Below are positions 30,699 through 39,900 of a stretch of 50,975 nt of DNA, piece after piece. This stretch comes from a virus. The notes beneath the pieces were generated by a model. That model was given only the letters and a program-made list of their open reading frames with translations. It made no database searches and was not told the DNA's origin. Every line of letters starts with the position of its first letter. Positions within the stretch are counted from its first letter, which is position 1. The DNA is taken from positions 1 through 50,975 of IMG/VR virus record IMGVR_UViG_3300008113_000065; one strand, 5' to 3'. Position numbers and translations under genes: made by a program.

Positions 30699-31202
30699 TT
30701 AAGCTCCTCCAAACCTCAAATCACTAGATGAGGGAAGCGAAAACATATTTGCGCGTCTGGATGTCCCATAAGCTCCTTGATTAGCCATGCTACCCAATGC
30801 TGGATTAGCGGCAATATTAACAGGGGTAGGAGGAATAGCACTTCCAACTGCTCCCATATTAGCCAAGGACTCTTCACGAGCGCGGCCAAGATCAAACCCA
30901 CCGCCAGTTGCTTGTTGTCCAGCGGTTGCTTGAGCTTGTTGTGAGGCAGCAAGCGCGCTAGCATCGCGGATAGCTTGCATAGAACCCATTTGAGCGAGTT
31001 GCTGTTTAGCGGCAGTCTCACCCATTTGTTCTGCTTGTTGTCCAGCGAGAGCTTGTTGTTGAGTCAATGCTTGTCGTTGAGCTTCAGCGGCAGAAGCTGC
31101 TTGCTCTTTTTGTTGAGTTTGCATTTGAGCCATCAAACCAATCATTGGATCGGGCTTAGGCTCAGGTTTAGGCTTAGGTGCTGATGGTTTCTTTCCTCCC
31201 AT
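30699..31202 (-). CDS. Ala/Gln-rich MGGK-type virion protein, 167 aa
   Basis: Begins MGGKKPSAPKPKPEPKPDPM, then an Ala/Gln helix (EQAASAAEAQRQALTQQQAL) and a Gly/Asn-rich end. MGG starts with Pro-rich tails are typical of small internal or pilot proteins in short-tailed phages. Same start style as the two MGGA paralogues in this operon. Function inferred from composition. Confidence 0.6.
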   Translation of the reverse strand: MGGKKPSAPKPKPEPKPDPMIGLMAQMQTQQKEQAASAAEAQRQALTQQQALAGQQAEQMGETAAKQQLAQMGSMQAIRDASALAASQQAQATAGQQATGGGFDLGRAREESLANMGAVGSAIPPTPVNIAANPALGSMANQGAYGTSRRANMFSLPSSSDLRFGGA

Positions 31203-31215
31203 ATTATTCAGTATT

Positions 31216-31512
31216 TTAGTTTTTAATATTTAGTTTGCTTCTTGCTTCAAGGCAGAGTTCGCCATTCGGCTTAAAATGCCTGCAAGCGTCTGGTCTGTCA
31301 AAATAAATTGAGCATGATACGCAATTTCCTACAACACCTTGCAGGGCTACGCATCGGTTGTTTTCTGTCTTCATCAAAGGATAGTCTCCTCGTTGCATTT
31401 CTTTCGGTATCTTTTCTGCATCCGATCTGTCACGCTTAAAAATCGGCCAAGACCATTTGTAAGCACAGCAAGCACCGCAAGAAATACAGTCTTCACTTGT
31501 TACTTCTTCCAT
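31216..31512 (-). CDS. YkgJ-like Cys-cluster protein, 98 aa
   Basis: Shows the YkgJ-family arrangement: CISCGACCAYKW (Cys 9, 12, 15, 16), then CVALQG (54), CVSC (64, 67) and RPDACRHF (77). Such proteins are thought to chelate zinc or iron. It overlaps the PP-loop gene by 13 nt, so the two are translationally linked, suggesting a joint sulfur or metal-dependent reaction. The exact function is unknown. Confidence 0.75.
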   Translation of the reverse strand: MEEVTSEDCISCGACCAYKWSWPIFKRDRSDAEKIPKEMQRGDYPLMKTENNRCVALQGVVGNCVSCSIYFDRPDACRHFKPNGELCLEARSKLNIKN

Positions 31513-32336
31513 TCCACAGGGCGAAATCCAAGATCATCAATAACGATGTCCTCGTATGGAACCATTTCGCTTATATTCGTTATAGTAGCGTCTAGTTTTG
31601 GACAATGAACATGGCGACCTAAATGGCGATTAACGCAATTAAAGCAAGTAGGGTAGAAGTCAGCATTGAGTGACTTGTCTGGATTGTTCTTCCATTTCCC
31701 ATTTTCTTTTATGTATCGAGTTGGATCAGCCGAAACTCCGCTTTCCTCTAAATACTCAAATATATCATCATCGCTCCAATCACGCATTGGGTATAGCGAT
31801 ACTGGCGCACCATCAACAATACGGATGTCTTGAGCAAGTGGAACATGACCTTTAATTAGGTCAGTATCTTCATACTTTGTTCCAATATAAACTGCGCCCC
31901 ACGGCCAGTTGAATGTTCCAGTAGGTCGTTGCAAGAAATCTGTAACTCCACACAGAAACTTCTCGCCATGCTTTGGCTTCTCTGTTCCAAGCGATAGCAC
32001 AACGCAATTCTGACCCCATTGGAAATAATGGAGCATATCGAAGCGAACCTCTCCAGTATTGACATCAGGGCCATCTGCCAATGACACCTTCATCGGAGGA
32101 TATTCATATACTTCCAATCCCCATTCCTTGATTAATTGATCAGAGTAAGCATATCGCTCACGGAATTTTGGCTGACGATACTGAATTACAGGAATGTCAA
32201 TTTCTGCTCCGTATCGGATAAGATGAAGTAATGCAGTAGAGTCTTTCCCTCCACTCCACATTACAACTGCTCTAGGCCATCTTTTGTTCCACTCTTTTAT
32301 TCTATTTATTGTTTTATTTATTAGGTTTTTATTCAT
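31500..32336 (-). CDS. PAPS-reductase-type PP-loop ATPase
   Basis: 278 aa adenine-nucleotide alpha-hydrolase fold. The PP-loop SGGKDSTALLHL (28-39) binds ATP or PAPS; later KGHVPLAQDIRIVDG and PMRDWSDDDIFEYLEESGV match the PAPS-reductase family. A C-terminal CFNCVNRHLGRHVHC supplies possible metal/Fe-S ligands. Catalytic Cys of true PAPS reductases (ECGLH) is not seen. Phage members may take part in sulfur transfer to nucleic acids or other adenylation chemistry. Located within structural genes and paired with a YkgJ-like protein. Confidence 0.8.
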   Translation of the reverse strand: MNKNLINKTINRIKEWNKRWPRAVVMWSGGKDSTALLHLIRYGAEIDIPVIQYRQPKFRERYAYSDQLIKEWGLEVYEYPPMKVSLADGPDVNTGEVRFDMLHYFQWGQNCVVLSLGTEKPKHGEKFLCGVTDFLQRPTGTFNWPWGAVYIGTKYEDTDLIKGHVPLAQDIRIVDGAPVSLYPMRDWSDDDIFEYLEESGVSADPTRYIKENGKWKNNPDKSLNADFYPTCFNCVNRHLGRHVHCPKLDATITNISEMVPYEDIVIDDLGFRPVEWKK

Positions 32337-33151
32337 TAAATCATAATTGCAGCACCTAGCGCGGCTCCAGCCACAGCACCTCCAGCACCAATCATTTGAC
32401 CACTCATTGCATTTTGTGATGCCGCAGTTTGAACAGCAGCTTTATACAGTGCCTCTTCATATGCCCTCTTGTTTTGTGCAGCGGTTTGATTGGCCTGAGA
32501 CAATTCACCAAGGTTCTGATTGATGAAGTCTGATGTGGATTGTTGCAGCCTCTGCCCACCAGTAATGACATTTTGCTGGAATTGTTGCATTGCTTGCAAA
32601 TTGGCTGCTTTCGCCGCCATTTCAGCTTCAATCGCAGTAGCTGGATCAAGTCCACCAATGGGAGCGGGAGTTTGAGCCAAGTATCCCTGCTGAAGTGCAA
32701 GATTTCGCAATCTAGCTTGCCGACCAGCTTCCGTTCCAGCATCATACATTCCAGATGCCCTAATTGTTCCTGCGGCTCCAGAAGAATATCCAGAAGTCAA
32801 GCCCTGCTTTTTAGCCAACTCATCCATGCTGCGTTGAGTTGCCTCCATGCTTGTCAATTCAGCAACACGGCTACCCATTTCTCCACGCATCCTTGAAGCG
32901 GAAGGATCGGTTAGCCTTTCAAATTCACGAGAGCGAATTGTATTTTCAATTCCAAGTTCTGATGCCTCTTTTGATACTTGACCAGAATCAAATGCCTGAG
33001 TTGCTGGAGGCATCTGCGAATACATTTGGAGAAGTTGCGCTTGATTCTGCAAATATTGCTGACCAACGCCTTGTTTGGCGGCAATAATTTGATACATTGG
33101 CGCATCCTCTGGCCTTTTGATTCCGCTTGTGTTTGCTTTTGCTCCTCCCAT
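32336..33151 (-). CDS. MGGA-type virion protein, paralogue 1, 271 aa
   Basis: Starts MGGAKANTSGIKRPEDAPMY and continues with Gln/Ala/Met-rich helices. The segment GYLAQTPAPIGGLDPATAIE and the end QNAMSGQMIGAGGAVAGAAL (hydrophobic, possibly membrane-active) align with the next gene upstream. These look like two copies of one ancestral gene. Position between tail and internal proteins suggests a virion-internal or ejection component. Confidence 0.65.
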   Translation of the reverse strand: MGGAKANTSGIKRPEDAPMYQIIAAKQGVGQQYLQNQAQLLQMYSQMPPATQAFDSGQVSKEASELGIENTIRSREFERLTDPSASRMRGEMGSRVAELTSMEATQRSMDELAKKQGLTSGYSSGAAGTIRASGMYDAGTEAGRQARLRNLALQQGYLAQTPAPIGGLDPATAIEAEMAAKAANLQAMQQFQQNVITGGQRLQQSTSDFINQNLGELSQANQTAAQNKRAYEEALYKAAVQTAASQNAMSGQMIGAGGAVAGAALGAAIMI

Positions 33152-33156
33152 ATTAT

Positions 33157-34161
33157 TTACCTTCCAAAAGAGCCTGCTGGAGTATAGTAAAATCCACCTT
33201 GTTTACCAAGTCCCATAAATCCTCCAAGCCCTGTTGGTGATTGATAGGAGAGTTGGCTTGTTGGAACATTATATGCAGAAGACGCTTGTTCTGCTCCACC
33301 ATAAAATCCAGCTTTATTTAGTCCGCCACCGCCACCTGCCATTCCTCCCATGGCACTGATAGCAGATGAAGCAACATTTCCTCCAGCCTGAATCCATGCA
33401 CCTGTCATTGCATTTTGAGCTGCGGCATTCTGTGCAGAACTATCAATCATAGCTTGCTGTCTTCCAAGATCACTTTGCTGAATAGCATTTTGTAATCTGG
33501 AAAGCGCAGAAAATTGACGATTAGCGACATCTGCACCAGTTTGACCAAATTGACCAACAGTCCCAAGCATTGCTTGTTTATATGCTTCTCCAGATGCAAT
33601 ATTTTGAGCTTGTGCAGCTTGTTTTGCAGCCATGAGTGCGGCTGGAGACAAACCGCCAACTGGCGCTTCCGTTTGAGCAAGATACGCTTGTTGTTGCGCG
33701 GCAAGATTTTCCTCGTATGCCTTCTTTGCTGCCAATGCACGATCATACATCGCCGCACGGCCAATGGTGGAATCGCCTAGCCCTGTTGCATACTGCGATG
33801 GCAAGCCTTGAGTTCGCATATACTCATTCATATATTGGCGAACATTTTCTGGGCTTGTAAGTTGCTCCATTTGCCTTGATTGAGACAAGCGCATCGCGGC
33901 GGATTCTGGGCTTGTCATTTTTTCAAGCTCGCGTTGTTGAGTAAGATTTGCCATTCCAAGCTCTGCGGCCCTCTGCGAAATCTCTCTTGGATCAAATGTT
34001 TGAACTTGTGGAGCCATTTGAGCATATTTGCTCAACATTGCCGCTTGCTCATCCTGCTGTTGCTTCTGAACTTGCATCATCATCTGCATGACAGCAACAT
34101 CCCTCGCTGGATCGCGTGGCTTAATGTATTTTCCTGCGCTTACTGTTTTTGCTCCACCCAT
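33157..34161 (-). CDS. MGGA-type virion protein, paralogue 2, 334 aa
   Basis: Starts MGGAKTVSAGKYIKPRDPAR. Shares with its neighbour the order: Gln-rich helix, QTFDPREISQRAAELGMANL, GLPSQYATGLGDSTIGRAAM, AYLAQTEAPVGGLSPAALMA and QNAMTGAWIQAGGNVASSAI. It has an extra Gly-rich C-terminus (GGMAGGGGGLNKAGFYGG, then YTPAGSFGR). Tandem duplication with divergence is clear by eye. Probable internal/ejection protein. Confidence 0.65.
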   Translation of the reverse strand: MGGAKTVSAGKYIKPRDPARDVAVMQMMMQVQKQQQDEQAAMLSKYAQMAPQVQTFDPREISQRAAELGMANLTQQRELEKMTSPESAAMRLSQSRQMEQLTSPENVRQYMNEYMRTQGLPSQYATGLGDSTIGRAAMYDRALAAKKAYEENLAAQQQAYLAQTEAPVGGLSPAALMAAKQAAQAQNIASGEAYKQAMLGTVGQFGQTGADVANRQFSALSRLQNAIQQSDLGRQQAMIDSSAQNAAAQNAMTGAWIQAGGNVASSAISAMGGMAGGGGGLNKAGFYGGAEQASSAYNVPTSQLSYQSPTGLGGFMGLGKQGGFYYTPAGSFGR

Positions 34162-34162
34162 T

Positions 34163-34552
34163 TTAAGTCAATGAATCGTAACTATAAATCTCCCTATTCA
34201 TTTTAGTCAATCCTAATTTATTCATAACTTCATTTGTGAACTTAGGACGATCATCAATAAGTGGAACACCAATGTATCCAAGGCCACCAGAAAGTTGAGC
34301 GTGAGCGCGCCAATCGCTCATTACTTGGATTACATCCTGCGGCCTTGTATAAGCCGGGTGAAAAGCTGGATAGACAGTAGGAAGGAAAACATGATCAGAA
34401 TACCCAAACAACTCGCCATTCCGATAATGAGCGTAAACATTGACATTAGGGTGTTCGACAATTTTGTGGTCAAACGATTCAGCGAAGTCTTGTAGGTTTC
34501 CAAATTCAAATGAGTCTTTAGGGATGAGTCGATAGTCGATTCTGGTTTTCAT
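34163..34552 (-). CDS. Uncharacterised phage protein, 129 aa
   Basis: Soluble alpha/beta protein: MKTRIDYRLIPKDSFEFGNL, then NVNVYAHYRNGELFGYSDHV, YPAFHPAYTRPQDVIQVMSD and DRPKFTNEVMNKLGLTKMN. The GELFGYSDHVFLPTVYPAFHP stretch looks conserved-protein-like, and similar small proteins occur beside tail genes in other phages. No catalytic assignment. Start follows an AT-rich leader with a 5-nt gap from the preceding gene. Confidence 0.65.
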   Translation of the reverse strand: MKTRIDYRLIPKDSFEFGNLQDFAESFDHKIVEHPNVNVYAHYRNGELFGYSDHVFLPTVYPAFHPAYTRPQDVIQVMSDWRAHAQLSGGLGYIGVPLIDDRPKFTNEVMNKLGLTKMNREIYSYDSLT

Positions 34553-34557
34553 ATTTA

Positions 34558-34812
34558 TTAATTTGATCCTACTACAATTTCGTTTCCACTCAATTCAGTA
34601 GGAATATAGTTTTTGAATCTTTCAGCCTGTTGCTGGATTGCTTTATTTCTTGTAGCAAAATTTCCACACACAACGCAAGGCAAACAATTGTCCGTGTCGA
34701 TTGGTATTGGAATAGATGAATAAAGTGGAACAACGGGATCGTCCTTAAAAGGAGTTACAAACCGATTTGGAAATTCAGTAATAGCTACAGATGCGTCAAT
34801 GATGGATGGCAT
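34558..34812 (-). CDS. Small CxxC protein, 84 aa
   Basis: I chose ATG 34812, directly after the stop of the tail-nozzle gene, over longer upstream frames that overlap it. The product begins MPSIIDASVAITEFPNRFVT and carries CLPCVVCGNFATRNKAIQQQ. The C-x2-C-x2-C set could bind zinc. Not recognised; probably a minor virion or assembly protein. Confidence 0.65.
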   Translation of the reverse strand: MPSIIDASVAITEFPNRFVTPFKDDPVVPLYSSIPIPIDTDNCLPCVVCGNFATRNKAIQQQAERFKNYIPTELSGNEIVVGSN

Positions 34813-34813
34813 A

Positions 34814-36916
34814 TTAACAAGGATGTTGAATGCGATACTGCTGCGCCGCTGCGTTTGCGGCTTGTTCTGCAAGTATTCCAGCTTGTTCTTCAGCGTGAGA
34901 AAACGAAACAGTTGAAAGGAATGATGCCGCTGCCGTAGCTGAGATTGACGGAGATGAAGGGCAGGTCAATGTCACAGTTCGATACACTTTAGCATACCAA
35001 GATTTTTGATCTGGTTGTGGCGTGTCATACGGGCTAGGAAGCAAATCAATAGTCAGCGTTTGTCCATCTTGAGCAAGAACGCAAGACTTTGTTTCGTCCG
35101 CTTGCGGAACACCAGTTGAACGCTCGCTCCATGGGTCTTGGAACATACGAACGACTTCTACTCCAAACTCTCCACACCATTCAACTAGCAAAGAAAATCC
35201 CTTGTCAATGTCCGTTGTCAAATGTGATTCGCAAGTCACCGATGTTGCGTTTCTTGACGCAGATTCAGTAATCAGTCGGCGGTATTGAGAATTAAGAAGA
35301 CCTAGCTTTTTGATTTCAGCTTCGTATGGAGTATCCATCCATTGGTAGTCTTCGGTAACAGCAAGCAATCGTGTTTTAAGTATTCCTTGATACTGCCCCT
35401 TGCTACCTCGATAGGAAACATTCACATCAACAGTTCCGCCAATCTCGCAACACTCAAGTTCAGCATAGATGAATTGCTTGTAATCCATGCCATCACCAAG
35501 CAATGCGGTTTCAACTTGAGAATAAATTCTATTGAAAAGTTGAGTCGTTGTTCCATCAGCGTTGATGCTCAAATACGAATCAGCTCGATTTGGCGTGAAT
35601 GACTCCCAAAGCGAGTTGTAGGAGCCATCATTTGTTGGCGAATAATCCACGCTAAAGTGGAAGCATCTAGGCTGACCATTAACAATTCCAGTAGTCCATT
35701 CTACGGGTCTTGTTCCAGTCCAGACACCGCACCAAGCTGGTTGCCTTTGCGAGCCAAATTCAGCGGCAATCGCCCAATCCATAACCATCGTTGCTGAATT
35801 TAGCGGCTCAAGGTAAGGAATAGAATAAAGTAGATAATTCTCAAATGATGTAGCGCAAATTCCAGACTGATCTCCAGCCATGTATGCTTTTGCTCGCACC
35901 ATTTCTAGGTCTTTGTATAGAACTTGAGAGGACAGGTAAGCGTTGCCAGCGACATCAGCGGAAACCAATCCGCCTTGCGAAAACCACCACATTTGACCTG
36001 CTTGGAATGCGATTGATTTTCCAGCTACACATCCAACAGTTGGGAACAAGGTTGTTTGAAAGTTAGCAGTATTTGCCCATGTTGATCTATCGTAGATTCC
36101 ACTTGCTAGAGCGTATGTTTCCCTATCAGTAAAAACATACAATTTCTGATCGTTGTTTTGACCAACATAATTTACCATTGCGGTAACTGGCCTAGTAAAA
36201 GAAAAGTCTCCTCGACCAGCACCAGTTGTGCGTTCTTGCCAGCTAGTAGGGTCGCCCAAATCAGAGGCTAGAACTACATTCTTGTTGGCGATCCAAAGTC
36301 GATTTCCAGAAAATGCCATCCATGTCCCAACTGGAATTTCAGATGATTGAACTCCAGTTGTATTACTGCCATCCCAATAAGCGGGAGAAGAAACCCCGTC
36401 TTGAATGAAAACAACACGATGCGCTGGAGTGATGCTTACATCTCCGCCTGTTGATACATTTGCAGACTGAGTTGCAAGAGCAAAAACAAATTGTTTTACA
36501 TTTGGATCAAGTGAAATTCCCGACAATTGGAATGGCTTCCATGATTTAGGTTGAGTTAATGGGAATGGACTCCAATATACCTTGCCATTTACAGCAAATA
36601 CAATGTATGGGATTTCATCTGCTTCAACTCCATTGCCATTTACATCGTAAATCAAAGTTGATGTTGTTGCAGTAGCAGCCGCATATTGTTTGTTGGCTAG
36701 AAATAGGATTCCGCCTTGGAAATTACCCGGAGGAAGCGACAAGCGCATTGCTTGTCCCGGCCTAGTTTGTGCAATGCCACCACGGAACTGACAATTTACT
36801 GCCCACTTTACTTGATTCTCTTGTAAAAACCAAGGATTGCGGACGCTATTAACACCCTGAACCCAGCCAGCATTGGTTTTAACTTGCCTATCTTTGGTGA
36901 TTTGAGCAGATTTCAT
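34814..36916 (-). CDS. Tail nozzle / tail tubular B-like protein, 700 aa
   Basis: Predominantly beta, with repeated strand-turn units like a propeller: GGIAQTRPGQAMRLSLPPGN, YIVFAVNGKVYWSPFP, HRVVFIQDGVSSPAYWDG, NRLWIANKNVVLASDLGDPT and KLYVFTDRETYALASG. This pattern (values converted, printed, plotted on blades) is familiar from P22 gp10/T7 gp12-type nozzle proteins. C-terminal 60 residues are helical (ATAAASFLSTVSFSHAEEQA). It immediately follows the proposed tail adaptor gene in transcription order. It would form the distal tube that holds and releases DNA. Confidence 0.7.
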   Translation of the reverse strand: MKSAQITKDRQVKTNAGWVQGVNSVRNPWFLQENQVKWAVNCQFRGGIAQTRPGQAMRLSLPPGNFQGGILFLANKQYAAATATTSTLIYDVNGNGVEADEIPYIVFAVNGKVYWSPFPLTQPKSWKPFQLSGISLDPNVKQFVFALATQSANVSTGGDVSITPAHRVVFIQDGVSSPAYWDGSNTTGVQSSEIPVGTWMAFSGNRLWIANKNVVLASDLGDPTSWQERTTGAGRGDFSFTRPVTAMVNYVGQNNDQKLYVFTDRETYALASGIYDRSTWANTANFQTTLFPTVGCVAGKSIAFQAGQMWWFSQGGLVSADVAGNAYLSSQVLYKDLEMVRAKAYMAGDQSGICATSFENYLLYSIPYLEPLNSATMVMDWAIAAEFGSQRQPAWCGVWTGTRPVEWTTGIVNGQPRCFHFSVDYSPTNDGSYNSLWESFTPNRADSYLSINADGTTTQLFNRIYSQVETALLGDGMDYKQFIYAELECCEIGGTVDVNVSYRGSKGQYQGILKTRLLAVTEDYQWMDTPYEAEIKKLGLLNSQYRRLITESASRNATSVTCESHLTTDIDKGFSLLVEWCGEFGVEVVRMFQDPWSERSTGVPQADETKSCVLAQDGQTLTIDLLPSPYDTPQPDQKSWYAKVYRTVTLTCPSSPSISATAAASFLSTVSFSHAEEQAGILAEQAANAAAQQYRIQHPC

Positions 36917-36920
36917 GCTT

Positions 36921-39900
36921 TTACCACATTACAGGGTCAGTCGTATCGCCATAAGTGATCGAATTGATCTGTGGGACTGACATTGCATGACCATCAATAG
37001 ATTCTTGTTGGTTTTTCAAATAAGCAAAAGCAATTTGCCAGTAACGAGCCGATTGATCAGCGAAGTCCTTATCTTCCAAATCAACAGCGTGAACAGCGGC
37101 AATGATCGCCCTTTCTTGCTCAAGAGGGATAAAGTCATATACGCTAGAAATACTAGGCGATGTTACTTTGTAGATAATCCTAGCCCATGCACAAGGTTTA
37201 CCAATGCGAATCTTGCGATAGCTTGGATTGACTTCAGTTGGGTGATATTGCCCAATAAGGGTCATGTCATTGCTGCGGCCATAATCCCATGCGTAAAGGC
37301 TTACATATCCATCTGTGATAGGTTTCTCAACATGAGCAACGCTTTTAACGAAGATTGGATCGTAAATGGCATCAACAAAGAATGTGGATGAAACAGAGTT
37401 GCCAGATGTTGTGTAGCTCCTGCGGCCAGTTGTCGATGGAAGATTGATGGCATTGGCAGCCGTGTCGTAAAGCTCGAAAGAATTATTATTAATTCTGCGA
37501 ACATAGTAGTTCGTATTTGCAAGCAATCCATTCGGAAGAACATCTCCAGTATTTGCTCTCGCCACCAGTTGAGTTCCAGTCTCGTAAAGCGACGATGTAG
37601 CAACGATGCTTGTAGATGGCTGGACATTGACGCTACGAATGATGTCTAGGCTCAACTGACCAATTCCTGTGCTTGTAAGGACAACTGGAGATGATCCACT
37701 ATAAACACGGACAGAATCTCCAATAATCTTGATATTGTAGTCAGTCGATGCAAGAAGAGGAGTTGGCAATGTTCCAGAAGTTGAAAATTGGACAACCTCA
37801 TCTTCACTCAAGTATGCCGTATTGATTGGCTTGATTAAGTTAGAATCAACAGATGGTGAAACTTGAGTCCGAATTGCGTAATATGTCTGCCCAGTTCCAA
37901 ACGAATCAATATTAATAAGAGTCGTTAAACCAACATTTGAATATGCTTTAGCAAGAGATGTTGATATAATGCTCAAATATGCTGGAGTTACACCATTATC
38001 AATAGATGGAGTAGTTGTTGGAAGCGAGTAGTCGGTTCCAAAGTAAATTTGTTGACCAGTTGATAGGCTTGTAAAATCACCTAGCCAGTTATTTGTGAAA
38101 TCAACTCCAAACGAACGAGAAAGGACAACATAAAATGTTCCAGTTGGAGCTGAAGTAATATTTACATCACTAAAATCTGCATTCTTTACTGTAAATGTTC
38201 CAGTAAGCGTGTTAAGTGGCGTTTCTGCACGATATGCAGTTCCAGAAACAAGTGGAGATGGCAGTGATCCAGTAGAAGAAAAATTTACAAATACGCCAGT
38301 TGATGGAGTTATCGTAACTGTTGGAACAGATGTATACCCAGTTCCAGATGTTATTAGATTAAGTCCAGTAACAACTCCTGCACTTACATTGGCGGTTGCA
38401 GTTGCACCACTTCCGTTTCCTCCAGTAATTTTAACTTGAGGAGCTTCGGTATATCCAGAACCTCCAGAAATAAGAGTGAAATGCGATACAAATGATGTGG
38501 TTATATTTGCGGTTGCTACGGCTTGACTTCCAGCCTTCAACGCGCAAGTCATTGTTCCAGTTGCTGGGCGAGAAAATACACTAATAGTTCCAGTTGCGGG
38601 ACTTAAAAGCCCACTTTGAACTGTATATGTAAATGTATTTGTCGCTGGTCCAGCAGTTGAAATTGTTACTTGACCATTATATTCTGTTGGAACTGCTCCA
38701 GTAATAAGAACGCTCTGGCCATTGCTAAATCCGTGATTGATTGTGGTTGTTACTGTCGCCGTTGTTCCTACGCTTGTAATAGAAGTTACGGCAACATCAT
38801 ATCCAACAGCAGCATTTAAGCTATATGTAAATGTATTAGAACCAGTTACAGTTACAATATATGTTCCATTGTATCCAGTCGGTGTAGCTCCAGAAATAGT
38901 AACTTCATTTCCGCTTGTAAATCCATGTGGATTTAAAGTCGCGCAAGTTGCTGTAGTTCCAGAAGATGTAAGACTGGTTATTGAAATTGATGGATTTACT
39001 GGAGGAGGATCAATTGTAATCGAGGGAGGGGCTGAATATCCAAGGCCCGGATTCGTGATTACAATTCCAGTAATCGTATTATTAATAGCACTGCGAACAG
39101 CATATCCAGTCGCTGTTACTGGAGTAATAGGGCTTCCAACTGGTGGGGTTGGTGGAGCAGAGAATGTTATATTGGGAGTCGTTGTATATCCACCACCAGC
39201 GGCAGTAATATTCACTTCAGTCACAGAACCAACAACAACAGCTTGGAAATTTGCTCCAGAACCAGATGGTGTTCCAATAGAAAGTCCTTGGGCCGTGATT
39301 TGACTTGTTGTTCCAACTGTGGATGTTGCTTGAATCAGCTTAACAAGAGAGTTTGTCCCTGCACCAGCAGTAATTAGCTTAATCGGATTAACAAAGTTTG
39401 TCGGGGATGATGCAATTGCATCGGCTTGATTTTCATGCAGTGAAACAGAAAAGTCATCAATGACATTTACAAAGTAATTCTGATTGGCAATCAATGGCTG
39501 CGGCAATGTTCCACCAGATGTGAATGCTTGAACTTGGTCGCCATCATTAAAATAATGTTTGACAGAAAAAACCAGCTTTGTTTCTGGAACAATTTCCTTA
39601 CGAATATCAATGTCTATTGGACTTGTTGAACCAGTAGTATAAATTGGATTCGTGTTATTCTGAGCATCAGAAAGACTCGAAAATATGTTCAGATGAGTTG
39701 AATCAATTGGTTGAGCAAAGTATGTCTTGTCTGCTTCTAGTGGCGCGGGAAGAGGAGTATTTGGAAATACAACTTCATTTGGAGAGTTAATTGCAAATGT
39801 TGGAGCAGATGCAAATTCCATTGAAGTTACTACGCTTGCATTCCTGCGATCTTGCAACTGCATTGACCCAAATCCGACAATAGATTGCAATGAGATTGGA

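Noticed and set aside
38737-39303. 188-codon frame opposite the repeat region of the tail adaptor-like gene
   Set aside because: Val/Pro/Thr-rich low-complexity shadow produced by repetitive codons on the coding strand; no RBS or neighbours in that direction.
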